64,000 nt of DNA, taken from the NCBI GenBank assembly GCA_029101345.1, contig JAQXQU010000065.1, positions 1-64,000 of the forward strand, written 5' to 3'. Below, one piece after another: positions 50,190 to 59,365 of the stretch. A program made the translations under genes and the position numbers. The notes below the pieces were generated by a model that had not been told where the DNA came from, ran no database searches, and worked only from the letters and a program-made list of their open reading frames with translations. The first letter of the stretch is position 1. Each line of letters opens with the position of its first letter. This DNA is from Erysipelotrichaceae bacterium. GTDB taxonomy: Bacteria; Bacillota_I; Bacilli_A; Erysipelotrichales; Erysipelotrichaceae.

Positions 50190-51137
50190 TTACTTGGAAA
50201 TGCGAACCCAGATAGCAGGTCTGATGCCACAAGCATCTTCAACAGTATGGCTATTGTAGGCAATATCGCCACTGCTTTTGACAATCAGCACCTTTTGGTC
50301 ATCACCATTCAAGGTTCTTAGAAAATATGGACAGGAGCCATTTTTGACTTCGGCACCATTATTGATGGCATTTTGTGAAGCATCAGCTAATCTCAGACTA
50401 TTGTTTGATAGATAAAGTTCCACTTCTGATTCCGAAAGCAGGAAGGCACGATCAACAGTGCTCTCTTCATTGTTTCTTTCTGTATTGTTTACGACATTGA
50501 TAATAGCCTGGATTTCTGCTTTATCAAATGATGAAAGGAATTCATTGTTAAGCCAACTGCGGATATTGCTATCAGCCCAGGTCTTGAAGACGGCATCAAA
50601 TGGTCGATAATCAATGACTTCTGCACTTACTAGCAGCATTTCCTTGCCTGTATTCTCGCAAACAAGCCAAGAAAGCTCTTTGCCTTCATATTCGCCAAAA
50701 TTCAGCTTTGATCCAATATCCATTGATGATAGCTTAGTCATTGCAATATAAGGATGAGCACTGCATTCATCACATTCGACCACTTTCAGATTGCGGTCTT
50801 CACTAGCGACAAAGGCATTTTCCCCAATTTGGTAATAAGTCTTGCCTGAACCTTTGACAACACTGATGACATCAATGATTTCATCCTGATAGATATAGCC
50901 AACATGATCATAGCTATCATCAGCACCTGAGCGGACTTTGACTTTTTCTGCTCTTACTTCCAGATGATAATGGCCACTATCAGCCTTTCCTCTTAAAAAG
51001 AAGAACAATAAGCAAACAACAAGCACTGCCAGAATAATTACTAACAGCCGGTAGCTTTTTTTATCAGGTCTTTTCCCACAATGTGGACAATATGCCACAC
51101 CACTTTCAACTTCATTTCCGCAATTAATGCATTTCAT
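50190..51137 (-). CDS. Zinc-ribbon, membrane-anchored SH3b and DUF6273-type protein
   Basis: 315 residues from the ATG at 51137 (a TTG three codons earlier is too close to the SD). Zinc ribbon CINCGNEVESGVAYCPHCG (about 2-20), one membrane helix (about 32-50), bacterial SH3-like region (about 60-120, VRSGADDSYDHVGYIYQ), then a DUF6273-like domain with IRSWLNNEFL and CGIRPAIWVRISK. Probably exported with the ribbon on the inside. Function unknown; an envelope-sensing role is inference. Confidence 0.75.
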   Translation of the reverse strand: MKCINCGNEVESGVAYCPHCGKRPDKKSYRLLVIILAVLVVCLLFFFLRGKADSGHYHLEVRAEKVKVRSGADDSYDHVGYIYQDEIIDVISVVKGSGKTYYQIGENAFVASEDRNLKVVECDECSAHPYIAMTKLSSMDIGSKLNFGEYEGKELSWLVCENTGKEMLLVSAEVIDYRPFDAVFKTWADSNIRSWLNNEFLSSFDKAEIQAIINVVNNTERNNEESTVDRAFLLSESEVELYLSNNSLRLADASQNAINNGAEVKNGSCPYFLRTLNGDDQKVLIVKSSGDIAYNSHTVEDACGIRPAIWVRISK

Positions 51138-51203
51138 ATTTATCAATCTCCTTGAAGCATAACTGCTTTTTATTATTATAGACTAATGTCACCCAAAAAG
51201 AAA

Positions 51204-51222
51204 AAGGGACCATTTGTCCCTT
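51204..51222 (-). terminator. Terminator of the small gene at 51.2-51.4 kb
   Basis: Stem AAGGGAC / GTCCCTT (51204-51210 with 51216-51222), then TTTC on the minus strand; it overlaps the stop codon. Confidence 0.75.
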
Positions 51223-51421
51223 AGTCAAGCAGCAGTTCATATAATGGCGTCAGGAAGTATTCACCTGCCAGATACATATCAAAGATTTCCTCAATTGTCA
51301 TTCTTTCAAGCTTGATTCTGGCTTCATCTCTGCTCATGCCGAGATAGCCAAATAGTATTCTTACTTCATCAGAGATCTTTTGGACCATTATTTCATTGCT
51401 TAAGATATCCTCTTTATTCAT
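51221..51421 (-). CDS. Small hypothetical protein
   Basis: 66 residues from the ATG at 51421 with SD AGGAGG. Mostly helical and acidic (MNKEDILSNEIMVQKISDEV and following). No recognised family. Own terminator, so a separate unit. Confidence 0.6.
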   Translation of the reverse strand: MNKEDILSNEIMVQKISDEVRILFGYLGMSRDEARIKLERMTIEEIFDMYLAGEYFLTPLYELLLD

Positions 51422-51460
51422 AAGCTGCCTCCTTGTCTTCATGATAAGAGGACTATTGGC

Positions 51461-51490
51461 AATAACTGTCCAATTATTTGGACAGTTATT
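51461..51490. terminator. 13-bp inverted repeat at the 3' end of the Mbeg1-like gene
   Basis: AATAACTGTCCAA / TTGGACAGTTATT (51461-51473 with 51478-51490), 4-nt loop. It overlaps the stop codon of the Mbeg1-like gene. The following minus-strand bases are not T-rich, so an operator for the small gene downstream is also possible. Confidence 0.55.
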
Positions 51491-52637
51491 GTTTCTTCTT
51501 TATTTTTCTTCCTAAGTCATCAATCAGGTTCTGAGCCTTGCTTGGCACCTCTGATACAAGATTTGAAACCTTTTCATTGGAAATGGCCAAAAAGCATTTG
51601 AGCATTTCACCACTGATTTCCGAAAATGAATAGTCATCTTCAGCCATGATCTTCAGCAATCTGATTACAACCGGCAAGCCCTTTTCAAACATTTCTGAGA
51701 CATTATGAATATCCGCCTGTTCAAAGGCCGCAAAGAGATTATCGACAAATTGCTCCCTTTCCTTTGCTGTTGTCTTGGCCACAAAAAGCTCAAGTGCCTG
51801 CCTTGTGACTTCTGAGCTCTCGCTTCTTTTTTCAGCATAGACGAGATCTTTTCCTTCAATCTGCCAGCTGGTTATGGAATGGGAATTGCCAATGCCAGCA
51901 TCTGATTTGACAATTGAAGTATTGACATCTGCAAAGAAGATCATGCCAATCACACTGGAATCAGGCACAATCTTCAAATAGCGATCCTTGATATCCCTGA
52001 ATTTTTCATCATCATAGAGCCAATTGGATAAGTCAGGTCCATCATTATTGATAACGGAAATAATCCTATCCTTGATGAAATTCTGGCAATTGCATGCAGC
52101 ATAAAGAGCCAGATTGCCACCCTTGGAGTGACCTCCGATGTGATATCTTCTAGTCAGTCTTGTCGTGCCATTAAGATATTTGACTGCCTCTATTTGCGAT
52201 CTGATCAGCTGATAGCTCATTTGCAGATCTTCCTTCCAGCCAATCAGCGTATCATCAGTACCACAATAAGCTAAGAAGGTTTCCCGCTGATTGAGATCAA
52301 TCTGAATAGCTCTGAATTGGACAGGATATTCATCATCGATGATATTGACATAATGATGAAGCTTCAGATTGCCATAGCGCTTACTCTTTGCCATCTCCTT
52401 AAAGACAAAAGGCGCAAGAGCTATCATGGACTTTGATTCCCACAAATGCTTTTCATCATTTCTTTCAAAGTAGAGCTCAGCTGCTTCCTTGATGGTTATT
52501 GTTCTTCCATCATCACGGACAATGCCACTTAGATCAGTATATACCAGCTCACTAAAGAGCAGATTATCGACAATATTGAAAGAATCCTGCTTGAAAGTCA
52601 GATCACCACGCCATTTAAGATAATCAAAGATATTCAT
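51486..52637 (-). CDS. Mbeg1-like/DUF2974 alpha/beta hydrolase
   Basis: 383 residues from the ATG at 52637. The nucleophile elbow is GGHSKGGNLALYA (GxSxG), preceded by the AYCGTDDTLIGWKEDL segment typical of DUF2974 proteins. A lipase-like serine hydrolase fold is expected; the substrate is unknown. The ATG overlaps the TGA of the arginase-family gene by one base. Confidence 0.85.
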   Translation of the reverse strand: MNIFDYLKWRGDLTFKQDSFNIVDNLLFSELVYTDLSGIVRDDGRTITIKEAAELYFERNDEKHLWESKSMIALAPFVFKEMAKSKRYGNLKLHHYVNIIDDEYPVQFRAIQIDLNQRETFLAYCGTDDTLIGWKEDLQMSYQLIRSQIEAVKYLNGTTRLTRRYHIGGHSKGGNLALYAACNCQNFIKDRIISVINNDGPDLSNWLYDDEKFRDIKDRYLKIVPDSSVIGMIFFADVNTSIVKSDAGIGNSHSITSWQIEGKDLVYAEKRSESSEVTRQALELFVAKTTAKEREQFVDNLFAAFEQADIHNVSEMFEKGLPVVIRLLKIMAEDDYSFSEISGEMLKCFLAISNEKVSNLVSEVPSKAQNLIDDLGRKIKKKQ

Positions 52638-53473
52638 CAAAGAAGATCCTCCAGAATCCTGATGGCAATAGCCAAAGTCCGATTATCAATATCAAGATCA
52701 GGATTGTATTCAACAAGGTCCAAGGAGGAAATGCTTTCCCTGTTTTCCTTCAACAGTTTTAATAACGATTCAAGCTCCTTGTCCTTTGGACCATGGCATT
52801 CAGGAACTGAAACACCTGGCGCACATTCGGGATCAAGGAAATCAAGATCAAAGGAAACGTGGAACTTTGGTCCTAAGACCGCTAATGCTTCTTTAAAACA
52901 GCAGTCAATGCCTTTATTGAAGATATCTTCACTAGTGATGACCTTAACACCAGCTTCCTTGATATTTGCATATTCAGGCATATCAATGCTGCGAGCACCA
53001 AAGATGACCGTCTTTTTTGGATCAATGGTCTTTCCCTTGTGATAGGATCTTAGTTCTTCATTGCAATAGCCATCAACACAAGCGCATGGACAGCCATGCA
53101 GATTGCCAGTAATGGTTGTAGCAAGCGTATGGTAGTCAGTATGGGCATCAATCCAGATCAGGCCCAAGTCATCATGATAGTTGCTGGAAGAAAGAATGGA
53201 GGGAATAGCCAGGGAGTGATCGCCACCAATAAGAAATGGTTCATTGCCCTTTTCATATTCCTGATTAAAAAGGTCATAGAGTTCATGACTATAGGAAACA
53301 AGTTCCTTCAGATTCTTTCTTTTATCATCCTTGGCCAATGACTTCCTGATGTCATTCTGTTGAAGAGTTCGGCTTTGATAAGCCTTGAAATATTCAGCGA
53401 TTGCCTTAGGACCTCTTCTGGTGCCATTCTTCTGCAGTCCCAAGTCGCAACATGCAAGCATTAATGTTTTCAT
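52637..53473 (-). CDS. Arginase/agmatinase-family ureohydrolase
   Basis: 278 residues. The Mn ligands are in GGDHSLAIPSI, WIDAHTDYHT and FDLDFLDPECAPG. Most like arginase in the N-terminal GLQKNGTRRGPKAI segment. It may split arginine, agmatine or formiminoglutamate; no urease or arginine-deiminase genes are nearby. Co-translated with the DUF2974 gene. Confidence 0.9.
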   Translation of the reverse strand: MKTLMLACCDLGLQKNGTRRGPKAIAEYFKAYQSRTLQQNDIRKSLAKDDKRKNLKELVSYSHELYDLFNQEYEKGNEPFLIGGDHSLAIPSILSSSNYHDDLGLIWIDAHTDYHTLATTITGNLHGCPCACVDGYCNEELRSYHKGKTIDPKKTVIFGARSIDMPEYANIKEAGVKVITSEDIFNKGIDCCFKEALAVLGPKFHVSFDLDFLDPECAPGVSVPECHGPKDKELESLLKLLKENRESISSLDLVEYNPDLDIDNRTLAIAIRILEDLL

Positions 53474-53564
53474 ACTCTCATATTAGAACAGCTTGGCTTT
53501 TCAATCAATTGTTTCATTTCTTGTAACATGTAACAAAAATTCTGTAACAATTTCAGAAACTTCC

Positions 53565-53593
53565 TTGACTAATAAGTTTTGTTTTACTAATAT
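53565..53593 (+). promoter_or_regulatory. Promoter of the T-box leader
   Basis: TTGACT (53565-53570), 17-nt spacer, TAATAT (53588-53593). Confidence 0.7.
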
Positions 53594-53601
53594 TAACTTA
53601 T

Positions 53602-53829
53602 ATCGTTGAAGTGACAGAGTAACCCGATGGACTATCAAGAGAAGCTGTGGTTGGTGCAAACAGTCATAAGGAGTCGGGCGAATTCACCACTGAGTGAATG
53701 ATCAGAAACCATTCCGTATTCCGCGTTAAGGAAGGCCAGCAATGGTCACAGAGGCTGCTATGGCAATGTAGCAGTGAACAAAGGTGGTATCACGATTTAC
53801 GCTCGTCCTTTAGGGAACGGGCTTTTTTC
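53602..53829 (+). ncRNA. T-box leader, probably specific for tRNA-Phe
   Basis: Stem I base 53602-53607 with 53697-53702, AGTA motif in AGAGTAA, CCCGA/TCGGG helix, specifier loop with GAA-TTC-ACC (TTC 53683-53685), the T-box AAGGTGGTATCACG (53781-53794), and a terminator (GCTCGT/ACGGGC 53801-53806, 53817-53822, then TTTTTT). The bulge TGGT (53785-53788) would pair with an ACCA end, i.e. discriminator A, which fits tRNA-Phe and excludes G73 tRNAs. Confidence 0.85.
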
Positions 53830-53846
53830 TAGTAGGAGGAGTCTTT

Positions 53847-54797
53847 ATGAAAAAACTAGGAACATTACTTATGGCATTATGCCTGCTTGCAGCTCTTGTC
53901 GGCTGTTCAAGTGAAACTGAGAAGGGACCAGACTATAATGTCGGTGTCATCCAGTATGTCCAGCACGAAGCGCTTGACAAGGCAACCAACGGCTTCGTTG
54001 AAGCTTTGACCAAAGCAGTTGAAGCCGATGGCAAGACAGTCAACATCGAAGTCAAGAATGCATCAAACGAATCTGCCAACTGTACAACTATTGCTGCTGA
54101 TTTCTTGTCAAACAATGTTGATCTGATCATGGCTAATGCAACACCAGCCCTCTTGGCTGCTGCAACAGCTACTGATTCAACACCAATCCTTGGTACATCA
54201 ATCACTGTCTATGATGCTGCTTTTGATGGAACAACACCAGCAAACGTCTCTGGTACCTCTGATTTGGCTCCATTAGACAAACAGGCGGAAATGTTCAATG
54301 AACTGTTGCCAGAAGCCAATACAATCGGTCTCTTATACTGTTCAGCTGAAAAGAACTCAGCATACCAGATTGAAACAATCGAATCTTATTTGACTCAGAT
54401 GGGCAAGACTTGCAAGCGTTACAGCTTCGCTGAAGCTTCTGAATTATCAATGGTTGTAGAACAGGCTTGCCAGGAAGTTGATGCCATCTACATCCCTACT
54501 GACAATACATGTGCTGCCAATACCGAAACAATTGCCAACGTAGTCCTGCCTAACAACATTCCAGTCATCGCAGGTGAAAATGGCATCTGCACTGGCTGTG
54601 GTATCGCAACATTGTCAATTGACTACTACGATATCGGTTATGCAACAGGCTTGATGGCTTATGAAATCCTAGTCAATGGCAAGAGCGTATCTGATATGCC
54701 AGTTGAATTTGCACCAGAATTTACCTACCTATACAATCCCGATAATTGTGCATATTTCAATATCGATGTACCTAGCAACTATCAGCCAATCGAATAA
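53847..54797 (+). CDS. ABC transporter substrate-binding lipoprotein (TrpX family)
   Basis: 316 residues. Signal peptide with lipobox LVGC. ABC_sub_bind (DUF534-type) architecture: GVIQYVQHEALD opening, the ATPALLAAATAT and LLYCSAEKNSAYQIE lobes. The family is known as TrpX, part of the TrpXYZ tryptophan transporter. Here the T-box in front appears to be for phenylalanine, so the ligand may be Phe or several aromatic amino acids. Confidence 0.92.
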   Translation: MKKLGTLLMALCLLAALVGCSSETEKGPDYNVGVIQYVQHEALDKATNGFVEALTKAVEADGKTVNIEVKNASNESANCTTIAADFLSNNVDLIMANATPALLAAATATDSTPILGTSITVYDAAFDGTTPANVSGTSDLAPLDKQAEMFNELLPEANTIGLLYCSAEKNSAYQIETIESYLTQMGKTCKRYSFAEASELSMVVEQACQEVDAIYIPTDNTCAANTETIANVVLPNNIPVIAGENGICTGCGIATLSIDYYDIGYATGLMAYEILVNGKSVSDMPVEFAPEFTYLYNPDNCAYFNIDVPSNYQPIE

Positions 54798-54802
54798 GCA
54801 AA

Positions 54803-55744
54803 ATGTCATTCCTGCTATCTCTGATCAATTCCATGCCTAATGCCATTGCCCAAGGCATGGTATATGGCATCATGGCAATTGGTGTCTATATTACTTATAA
54901 GATCATGGACATTGCCGATCTGACAGTTGATGGTTCACTATGTACCGGTGGTGCTGTCTGCGTCATCATGGTCCTAAATGGCCATCATGTCCTTGTCGCC
55001 ATGTTATGCGCTGTGATTGCCGGCATGGTTACCGGTCTTATTACTGGTCTTCTTTGCACCAAATTTGGCATTCCTGCTATCCTCTCGGGTATTCTGCTTC
55101 AATTGGGGCTCTACTCAATCAACCTTCATATCATGGGCTGGGGTACTGAAACCTTCTCCAAATCAAATCTGGCCATCAGTGTTGACAAATACAATCTGCT
55201 GGCCTCATCAAGATTTGTCAAAGCAATTGTCCCTAATAATCCAATCTTCTCAGTTGGCATCTTTATCATTATTGTCATCGCCTTGCTTTACTGGTTCTTT
55301 GGAACAGAAATTGGTTGTGCCTTGCGAGCAACTGGTGCCAACCAGAATATGGCTAGAGCCCAGGGCATCAATACAAGTAGCAGCAAGGTCCTGGCACTGA
55401 TGATTTCCAATGGCCTTGTGGCCTTGTCTGGCGCGTTATTAGCCCAATTTCAAGGTTATGCGGATGTCAATATGGGAAGAGGTGCGATTGTCATCGGCTT
55501 AGCAGCTGTCATTATTGGTGAAGTCATCTTCTCCAAGATCTTTAGAAACTTTGCACTGAAGCTTCTTTACTGTGTCCTAGGTGCCATCATCTACTATATG
55601 GTTCTGCAATTTGTCTTAAAGCTTGGCTTATCAACCGATGATCTCAAGCTCTTAAGTGCTACTGTTGTTGCACTATTCCTTGCCGTTCCTTATTGGAAAG
55701 CCAATTATGCCGCTACGCATGTAAAGGAGGGCAGAAAATGCTAA
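54803..55744 (+). CDS. ABC transporter permease (TrpY family)
   Basis: 313 residues, eight or nine membrane segments, BPD_transp_2-type like the LivH family (GALLAQFQGYADVNMGRGAIVIGLAAVIIGE signature region read in parts). Five nt after the substrate-binding gene. Overlaps the ATPase gene by 7 nt. Confidence 0.92.
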   Translation: MSFLLSLINSMPNAIAQGMVYGIMAIGVYITYKIMDIADLTVDGSLCTGGAVCVIMVLNGHHVLVAMLCAVIAGMVTGLITGLLCTKFGIPAILSGILLQLGLYSINLHIMGWGTETFSKSNLAISVDKYNLLASSRFVKAIVPNNPIFSVGIFIIIVIALLYWFFGTEIGCALRATGANQNMARAQGINTSSSKVLALMISNGLVALSGALLAQFQGYADVNMGRGAIVIGLAAVIIGEVIFSKIFRNFALKLLYCVLGAIIYYMVLQFVLKLGLSTDDLKLLSATVVALFLAVPYWKANYAATHVKEGRKC

Positions 55745-56523
55745 AAGTAAGCAATATCCATAAGACATTCAATCCCGGTACTGTCAATGAAAAAGTGGCC
55801 TTAAATGGCGTTACTTTGGAGCTTGAAGAAGGCGATTTCGTTACAGTCATTGGTGGCAATGGTGCAGGCAAATCAACACTGCTCAATGCCATTGCCGGTG
55901 TCTGGAATGTTGATTCCGGTTCCATTACCATCGATAATGATGATGTTACCAATCTTCCTGAATATAAAAGAGCCTGCTATATTGGCAGAGTCTTCCAAGA
56001 CCCAATGAATGGTACAGCTGCCACTATGCAGATAGAAGAGAATATGGCTCTGGCTTCAAGAAGGGGCAAGAAAAGAACGCTGAAAACCGGCATTACCAAA
56101 GAAGAAAAAGCACAATACCATGAGCTATTGAAAGAACTGGGTTTAGGTCTTGAAGAGCGTATGACAACAAAGGTCGGCTTATTGTCAGGTGGTCAAAGAC
56201 AGGCCTTGACCTTGCTGATGGCGACAATGAACAAGCCCAGGATTCTTCTGCTTGATGAACATACAGCTGCTCTTGATCCCAAGACTGCTGCCAAGGTTCT
56301 GGAAACTACCAATCGCATTGTCAGCAAATACAATCTGACAACCTTCATGGTCACTCATAACATGAAGGATGCCCTGGCATTAGGCAATCGTCTCATCATG
56401 ATGAATGAAGGAAAGATCATTCTTGATGTCAAAGGCGAAGAAAAGAAGAAATTGTCAGTTGAAGATCTGCTCAAGATTTTTGAAGCCAATGGCAATGTTA
56501 CAGATCAGGTCATTCTAAGTTAA
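55738..56523 (+). CDS. ABC transporter ATPase (TrpZ family)
   Basis: 261 residues from the ATG at 55738 with SD AAAGGAGG; the longer frame to 55693 runs inside the permease gene. Walker A GGNGAGKST, signature LLSGGQRQ, Walker B ILLLDEHTAALDP, switch MVTHN. Energises the TrpXYZ-type importer. Its terminator is at 56525-56550. Confidence 0.94.
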   Translation: MLKVSNIHKTFNPGTVNEKVALNGVTLELEEGDFVTVIGGNGAGKSTLLNAIAGVWNVDSGSITIDNDDVTNLPEYKRACYIGRVFQDPMNGTAATMQIEENMALASRRGKKRTLKTGITKEEKAQYHELLKELGLGLEERMTTKVGLLSGGQRQALTLLMATMNKPRILLLDEHTAALDPKTAAKVLETTNRIVSKYNLTTFMVTHNMKDALALGNRLIMMNEGKIILDVKGEEKKKLSVEDLLKIFEANGNVTDQVILS

Positions 56524-56524
56524 C

Positions 56525-56550
56525 AAAGAGCTATCACGAGATAGCTCTTT
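56525..56550. terminator. Bidirectional terminator after the ABC operon
   Basis: Stem AAAGAGCTATC / GATAGCTCTTT (56525-56535 with 56540-56550), T-rich on both sides. Confidence 0.85.
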
Positions 56551-56554
56551 TCTT

Positions 56555-57013
56555 TTAGTTCATCTTTGCCTTAGGAGTAAACTGCTCCTCTGCTATTTTC
56601 AAGCCGCCTGAATTAAGCAAGACTGCACTAAGATCAATAAAATTGCGATTTTCATCAAAAGGAAGAATGGTAACAGATAAGGTGACAATGCAGCTTTCTT
56701 CTTCATAAGTATAGGAATCCCCATAAATCATCATGCAGAGATAATTGTCTTCATCAATGAAAAGGTCAATGCCATTATATAAGCCAAAGATCTCTTCAAC
56801 TTCATAGACATCTGCCAAGAACTGATGCCTCATCTCCATCTTCTGGTTATTGTTTAAGACATCCTGGTATTTGCAAACCATTAGGCACTGATAATTTGGG
56901 ATACTTCCAATCCTTCCGAGAATCTCTTCGTTTTCCCTGTTATGAGTGGCGATTTCCTCGTCGCTGCAATCAAGAATGGATTTGGTATTGATCGGTTTTA
57001 ATTCAATTAGCAC
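56555..57013 (-). CDS. Hypothetical acidic protein
   Basis: 152 residues from a GTG with SD AAAGGAGG. Cytoplasmic, with beta-rich middle (CLMVCKYQDVL, YLCMMIYGDSYTYEEESCIVTLSVTI). No family recognised. It follows the WYL regulator gene by 16 nt on the same strand, so they are probably co-transcribed. Confidence 0.6.
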   Translation of the reverse strand: MLIELKPINTKSILDCSDEEIATHNRENEEILGRIGSIPNYQCLMVCKYQDVLNNNQKMEMRHQFLADVYEVEEIFGLYNGIDLFIDEDNYLCMMIYGDSYTYEEESCIVTLSVTILPFDENRNFIDLSAVLLNSGGLKIAEEQFTPKAKMN

Positions 57014-57029
57014 TAGAATCCTCCTTTAG

Positions 57030-57995
57030 CTATTCATATTTGGCAAGGATTTCCTTCAGGCCTTCCTTGACCCTGTTTCTTAATTCGACTGGCTCCATTA
57101 CCTCTGCAACGCTTCCATACTGAAGCAGCCAGTAATAGAGGGCATCATAGTTGGTCGTTACTCGAACCACTGAATGGTCTTCGCCAGCTGATACGACCCT
57201 GTAGTCTGTTCCATGCCAGTCCTCAAATGAGCCGATGTGGCGGTTGGAGATCCTGATCTTTGCTGTCCCGGCATCGCCGGCAAACATGTAGATATGTTCT
57301 CTCATATACTTCCCTAGATCGAAGTCATGTCCTACAACATCAATCAATGGCGTTCTTCTTTCATTGATGGCTCTTGCGCTTGTAAGCCTGTCGATCCTTC
57401 TTGGCTCCAATGACAGCTTTCCATCCCTGCTGGCATTGCATAGAAGATAGTATCTGGACTGGTCGGATACTACAAAATACGGATCGACAATCCTTGGCGG
57501 CCAGTCCTTCCTTGTGCCATCGATCTGCGGGGAGTGCTGGATGATCTCAAGCTTCAGATCCCTTTCAATCGCATCATCAATGGCGTCAAGAATGTCATAA
57601 AGGGAATCATTCCTTGTCCTGTTGATTGAAGACAGGTAGGTAAGGTTTTTCGCCTTGCCCCTCATGCTGTTCATGGACAATGTCCTGAGCTTTTCAATCA
57701 GGGTTTTGGCTTCCCTTTCCGGAATGTGCTTGCCATACATGACGCCATCAATCAGTGTCCTGAGCTCCCTTTCAGTGAAGAGGTCCTTTCTGTATACGCC
57801 TCTTGTACCGGCAACATATCCCGCTTGCCTTAGCTCCTTGAGATAGTCGGAGCAGGTATGCCTGCTGATGACATCGCCATACTTTTCTTCCAGGCGTTCC
57901 ATCAGCTCAGCCTGGGACATCGTATGCTTGGCATCCGAATGCTCATTGAGTATCTCCATGATATGGATGGCCAGTAATCTGTTGCTATTTTCCAT
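57030..57995 (-). CDS. WYL-domain transcriptional regulator
   Basis: 321 residues from the second of two adjacent ATG codons. N-terminal winged helix (about 1-75, HTCSDYLKELRQAGYV), then a WYL domain (about 135-225, DPYFVVSDQSRYYLLC) and a WCX-type C-terminus. WYL domains bind nucleic-acid or nucleotide ligands and control defence or DNA-damage genes, but no such genes are nearby. Its GC content is visibly higher than its neighbours (many CTG, GCC and ATC codons), suggestive of recent transfer. Confidence 0.88.
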   Translation of the reverse strand: MENSNRLLAIHIMEILNEHSDAKHTMSQAELMERLEEKYGDVISRHTCSDYLKELRQAGYVAGTRGVYRKDLFTERELRTLIDGVMYGKHIPEREAKTLIEKLRTLSMNSMRGKAKNLTYLSSINRTRNDSLYDILDAIDDAIERDLKLEIIQHSPQIDGTRKDWPPRIVDPYFVVSDQSRYYLLCNASRDGKLSLEPRRIDRLTSARAINERRTPLIDVVGHDFDLGKYMREHIYMFAGDAGTAKIRISNRHIGSFEDWHGTDYRVVSAGEDHSVVRVTTNYDALYYWLLQYGSVAEVMEPVELRNRVKEGLKEILAKYE

Positions 57996-57998
57996 CAT

Positions 57999-58579
57999 CC
58001 ACCTTCCTTTCGATTTTCATATTGTGCTCAATTAGCGCAAAGAGTTCTGCTTTCATACTGATTCTAACACCAGTGACTCCAAGTTCCACTCCCCCTTATA
58101 GCTAATGATAAGGAGATAATTTCAGGTGTCGGCTTCCTTTTTGGCAATTAAGTCTAGGAGATAATCATTTCCTCATGAAAATCTTCCATCCACAGATGCT
58201 TACTATTATTTCTCTTATCTTATCAAAGATTATGTTCAAAATATTGCTCATAAAGATTATTATTTTGCAAATATTCTTTTTGTCTTGAAGCATCAGCCAT
58301 ACTTAGTAGAATTAGCTATACAGGAAGAAGAGCAATGGCATTAGCTGACTGCCTAAATAAAAACCGGTCATCAGTACTGATCACCTTATCATCAGGCCCC
58401 TTAATATCAATGATGCGGAAGCACTAAGGGAAAGGATGGCTGAGAGATCCCTGTATAAGTATTGAGGCAAGGCTATGGAACCAAAGCCCTTGAAGCCATG
58501 ATTGATTTCATCTTTGTCTATGGCCCTCTTGACAGTGATAAAAAAGTGGCCAGGATGGCCACTTGTGTCAAATGATAAA
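57999..58579. other. Decayed, gene-poor spacer
   Basis: No intact gene of useful size. AT-rich and broken on both strands. The plus strand has open stretches that look like pieces of lost genes: about 58168-58343 (TDAYYYFSYLIKDYV … LVELAIQEEEQWH, then a stop) and further frameshifted pieces to 58575. The GGAGATAAT motif occurs twice (58111 and 58157). Nothing regulatory could be assigned besides the terminator at 58544-58564. Confidence 0.5.
58544..58564 (-). terminator. Terminator of the RpiR/M24/M20/PTS operon
   Basis: Stem AAGTGGCCA / TGGCCACTT (58544-58552 with 58556-58564), then TTTT on the minus strand. Confidence 0.8.
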
Positions 58580-59347
58580 CTAGTCTTTTTTCTTGGAGAC
58601 ATATTCCACAAATCCATCATAGAGCAGATGCAAAGCCAGATGCAAAGTCAAATAGCTTGAACGATTGATATTCAGATCTGTATTCTTGAAGGAATTCTGG
58701 AAGTAAAGATTGTATTTGGCAATGGAAGACAATTCATTATTGGAAACATTGGTTATGGAGATTACTGGTACATCCGTTAATCCCAAAGTCACAATTGAAT
58801 CCCGGTACTTGTCAACATTGCCAGACCAGGAAGCAATAATCACCAGATCATTCTTTTTGATATGCTTGCTGATGATCTTGAACTCTCCAGAGGCTGGAAT
58901 CAGAATGACATGCTTATTGAGATTCAGCATGCATCTTGAGAACTCCTGAAGCATTAGCCTTTGGCCTAGTCCTGTACCATAGGCATAGATATGTTCAGCC
59001 TTGTCAAGAATGCTGTAGATCTCATTAATCAAAACATTCTGTGAGAACATCTTAATGGTCTGGGCAACATCAGTCTTCATCATGTCAACTGTATCAACCT
59101 GGCTGTTTTCCTTATTTGCAACATCACTCTTAAGAAAATACTTGAACTCACTAAAACCGCTAAAACCCAGCTTCTTTGCCGTTCTCAGGACAGTTGCTGC
59201 AGAAGCATTGCAACCTTTGGCAATATCAGCCAGATTGGCATTGGTACAGTATCCAAGATTATTGCGAATATAGCCCAGGATATGCAAGTCAATCTTGTTC
59301 AGCTTGTCATGATTTTCATTGATGATCAGATCCAATTGTTGGCTCAT
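58580..59347 (-). CDS. RpiR/MurR-family regulator with SIS domain
   Basis: 255 residues. N-terminal HTH_6 (about 8-75, NLADIAKGCNASAATVLRTAKKLGFSGF) and a C-terminal SIS sugar-phosphate-binding domain (about 110-240, YAYGTGLGQRLMLQEFS and SWSGNVDKYRD). Presumably responds to the phosphorylated PTS product of the operon it ends, 18 nt after the M24-like gene. Confidence 0.92.
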   Translation of the reverse strand: MSQQLDLIINENHDKLNKIDLHILGYIRNNLGYCTNANLADIAKGCNASAATVLRTAKKLGFSGFSEFKYFLKSDVANKENSQVDTVDMMKTDVAQTIKMFSQNVLINEIYSILDKAEHIYAYGTGLGQRLMLQEFSRCMLNLNKHVILIPASGEFKIISKHIKKNDLVIIASWSGNVDKYRDSIVTLGLTDVPVISITNVSNNELSSIAKYNLYFQNSFKNTDLNINRSSYLTLHLALHLLYDGFVEYVSKKKD

Positions 59348-59365
59348 ATTAACCTCTTTATGAAA

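Noticed and set aside
53683..53685. Tryptophan (UGG) specifier in the T-box, as expected for TrpXYZ
   Set aside because: No UGG is in the specifier position, and the bulge base fits discriminator A and not G, which argues against tRNA-Trp.
58168..58343. Possible TetR-type regulator fragment
   Set aside because: The open stretch has no helix-turn-helix and no clear family pattern, so it was left as decayed sequence.
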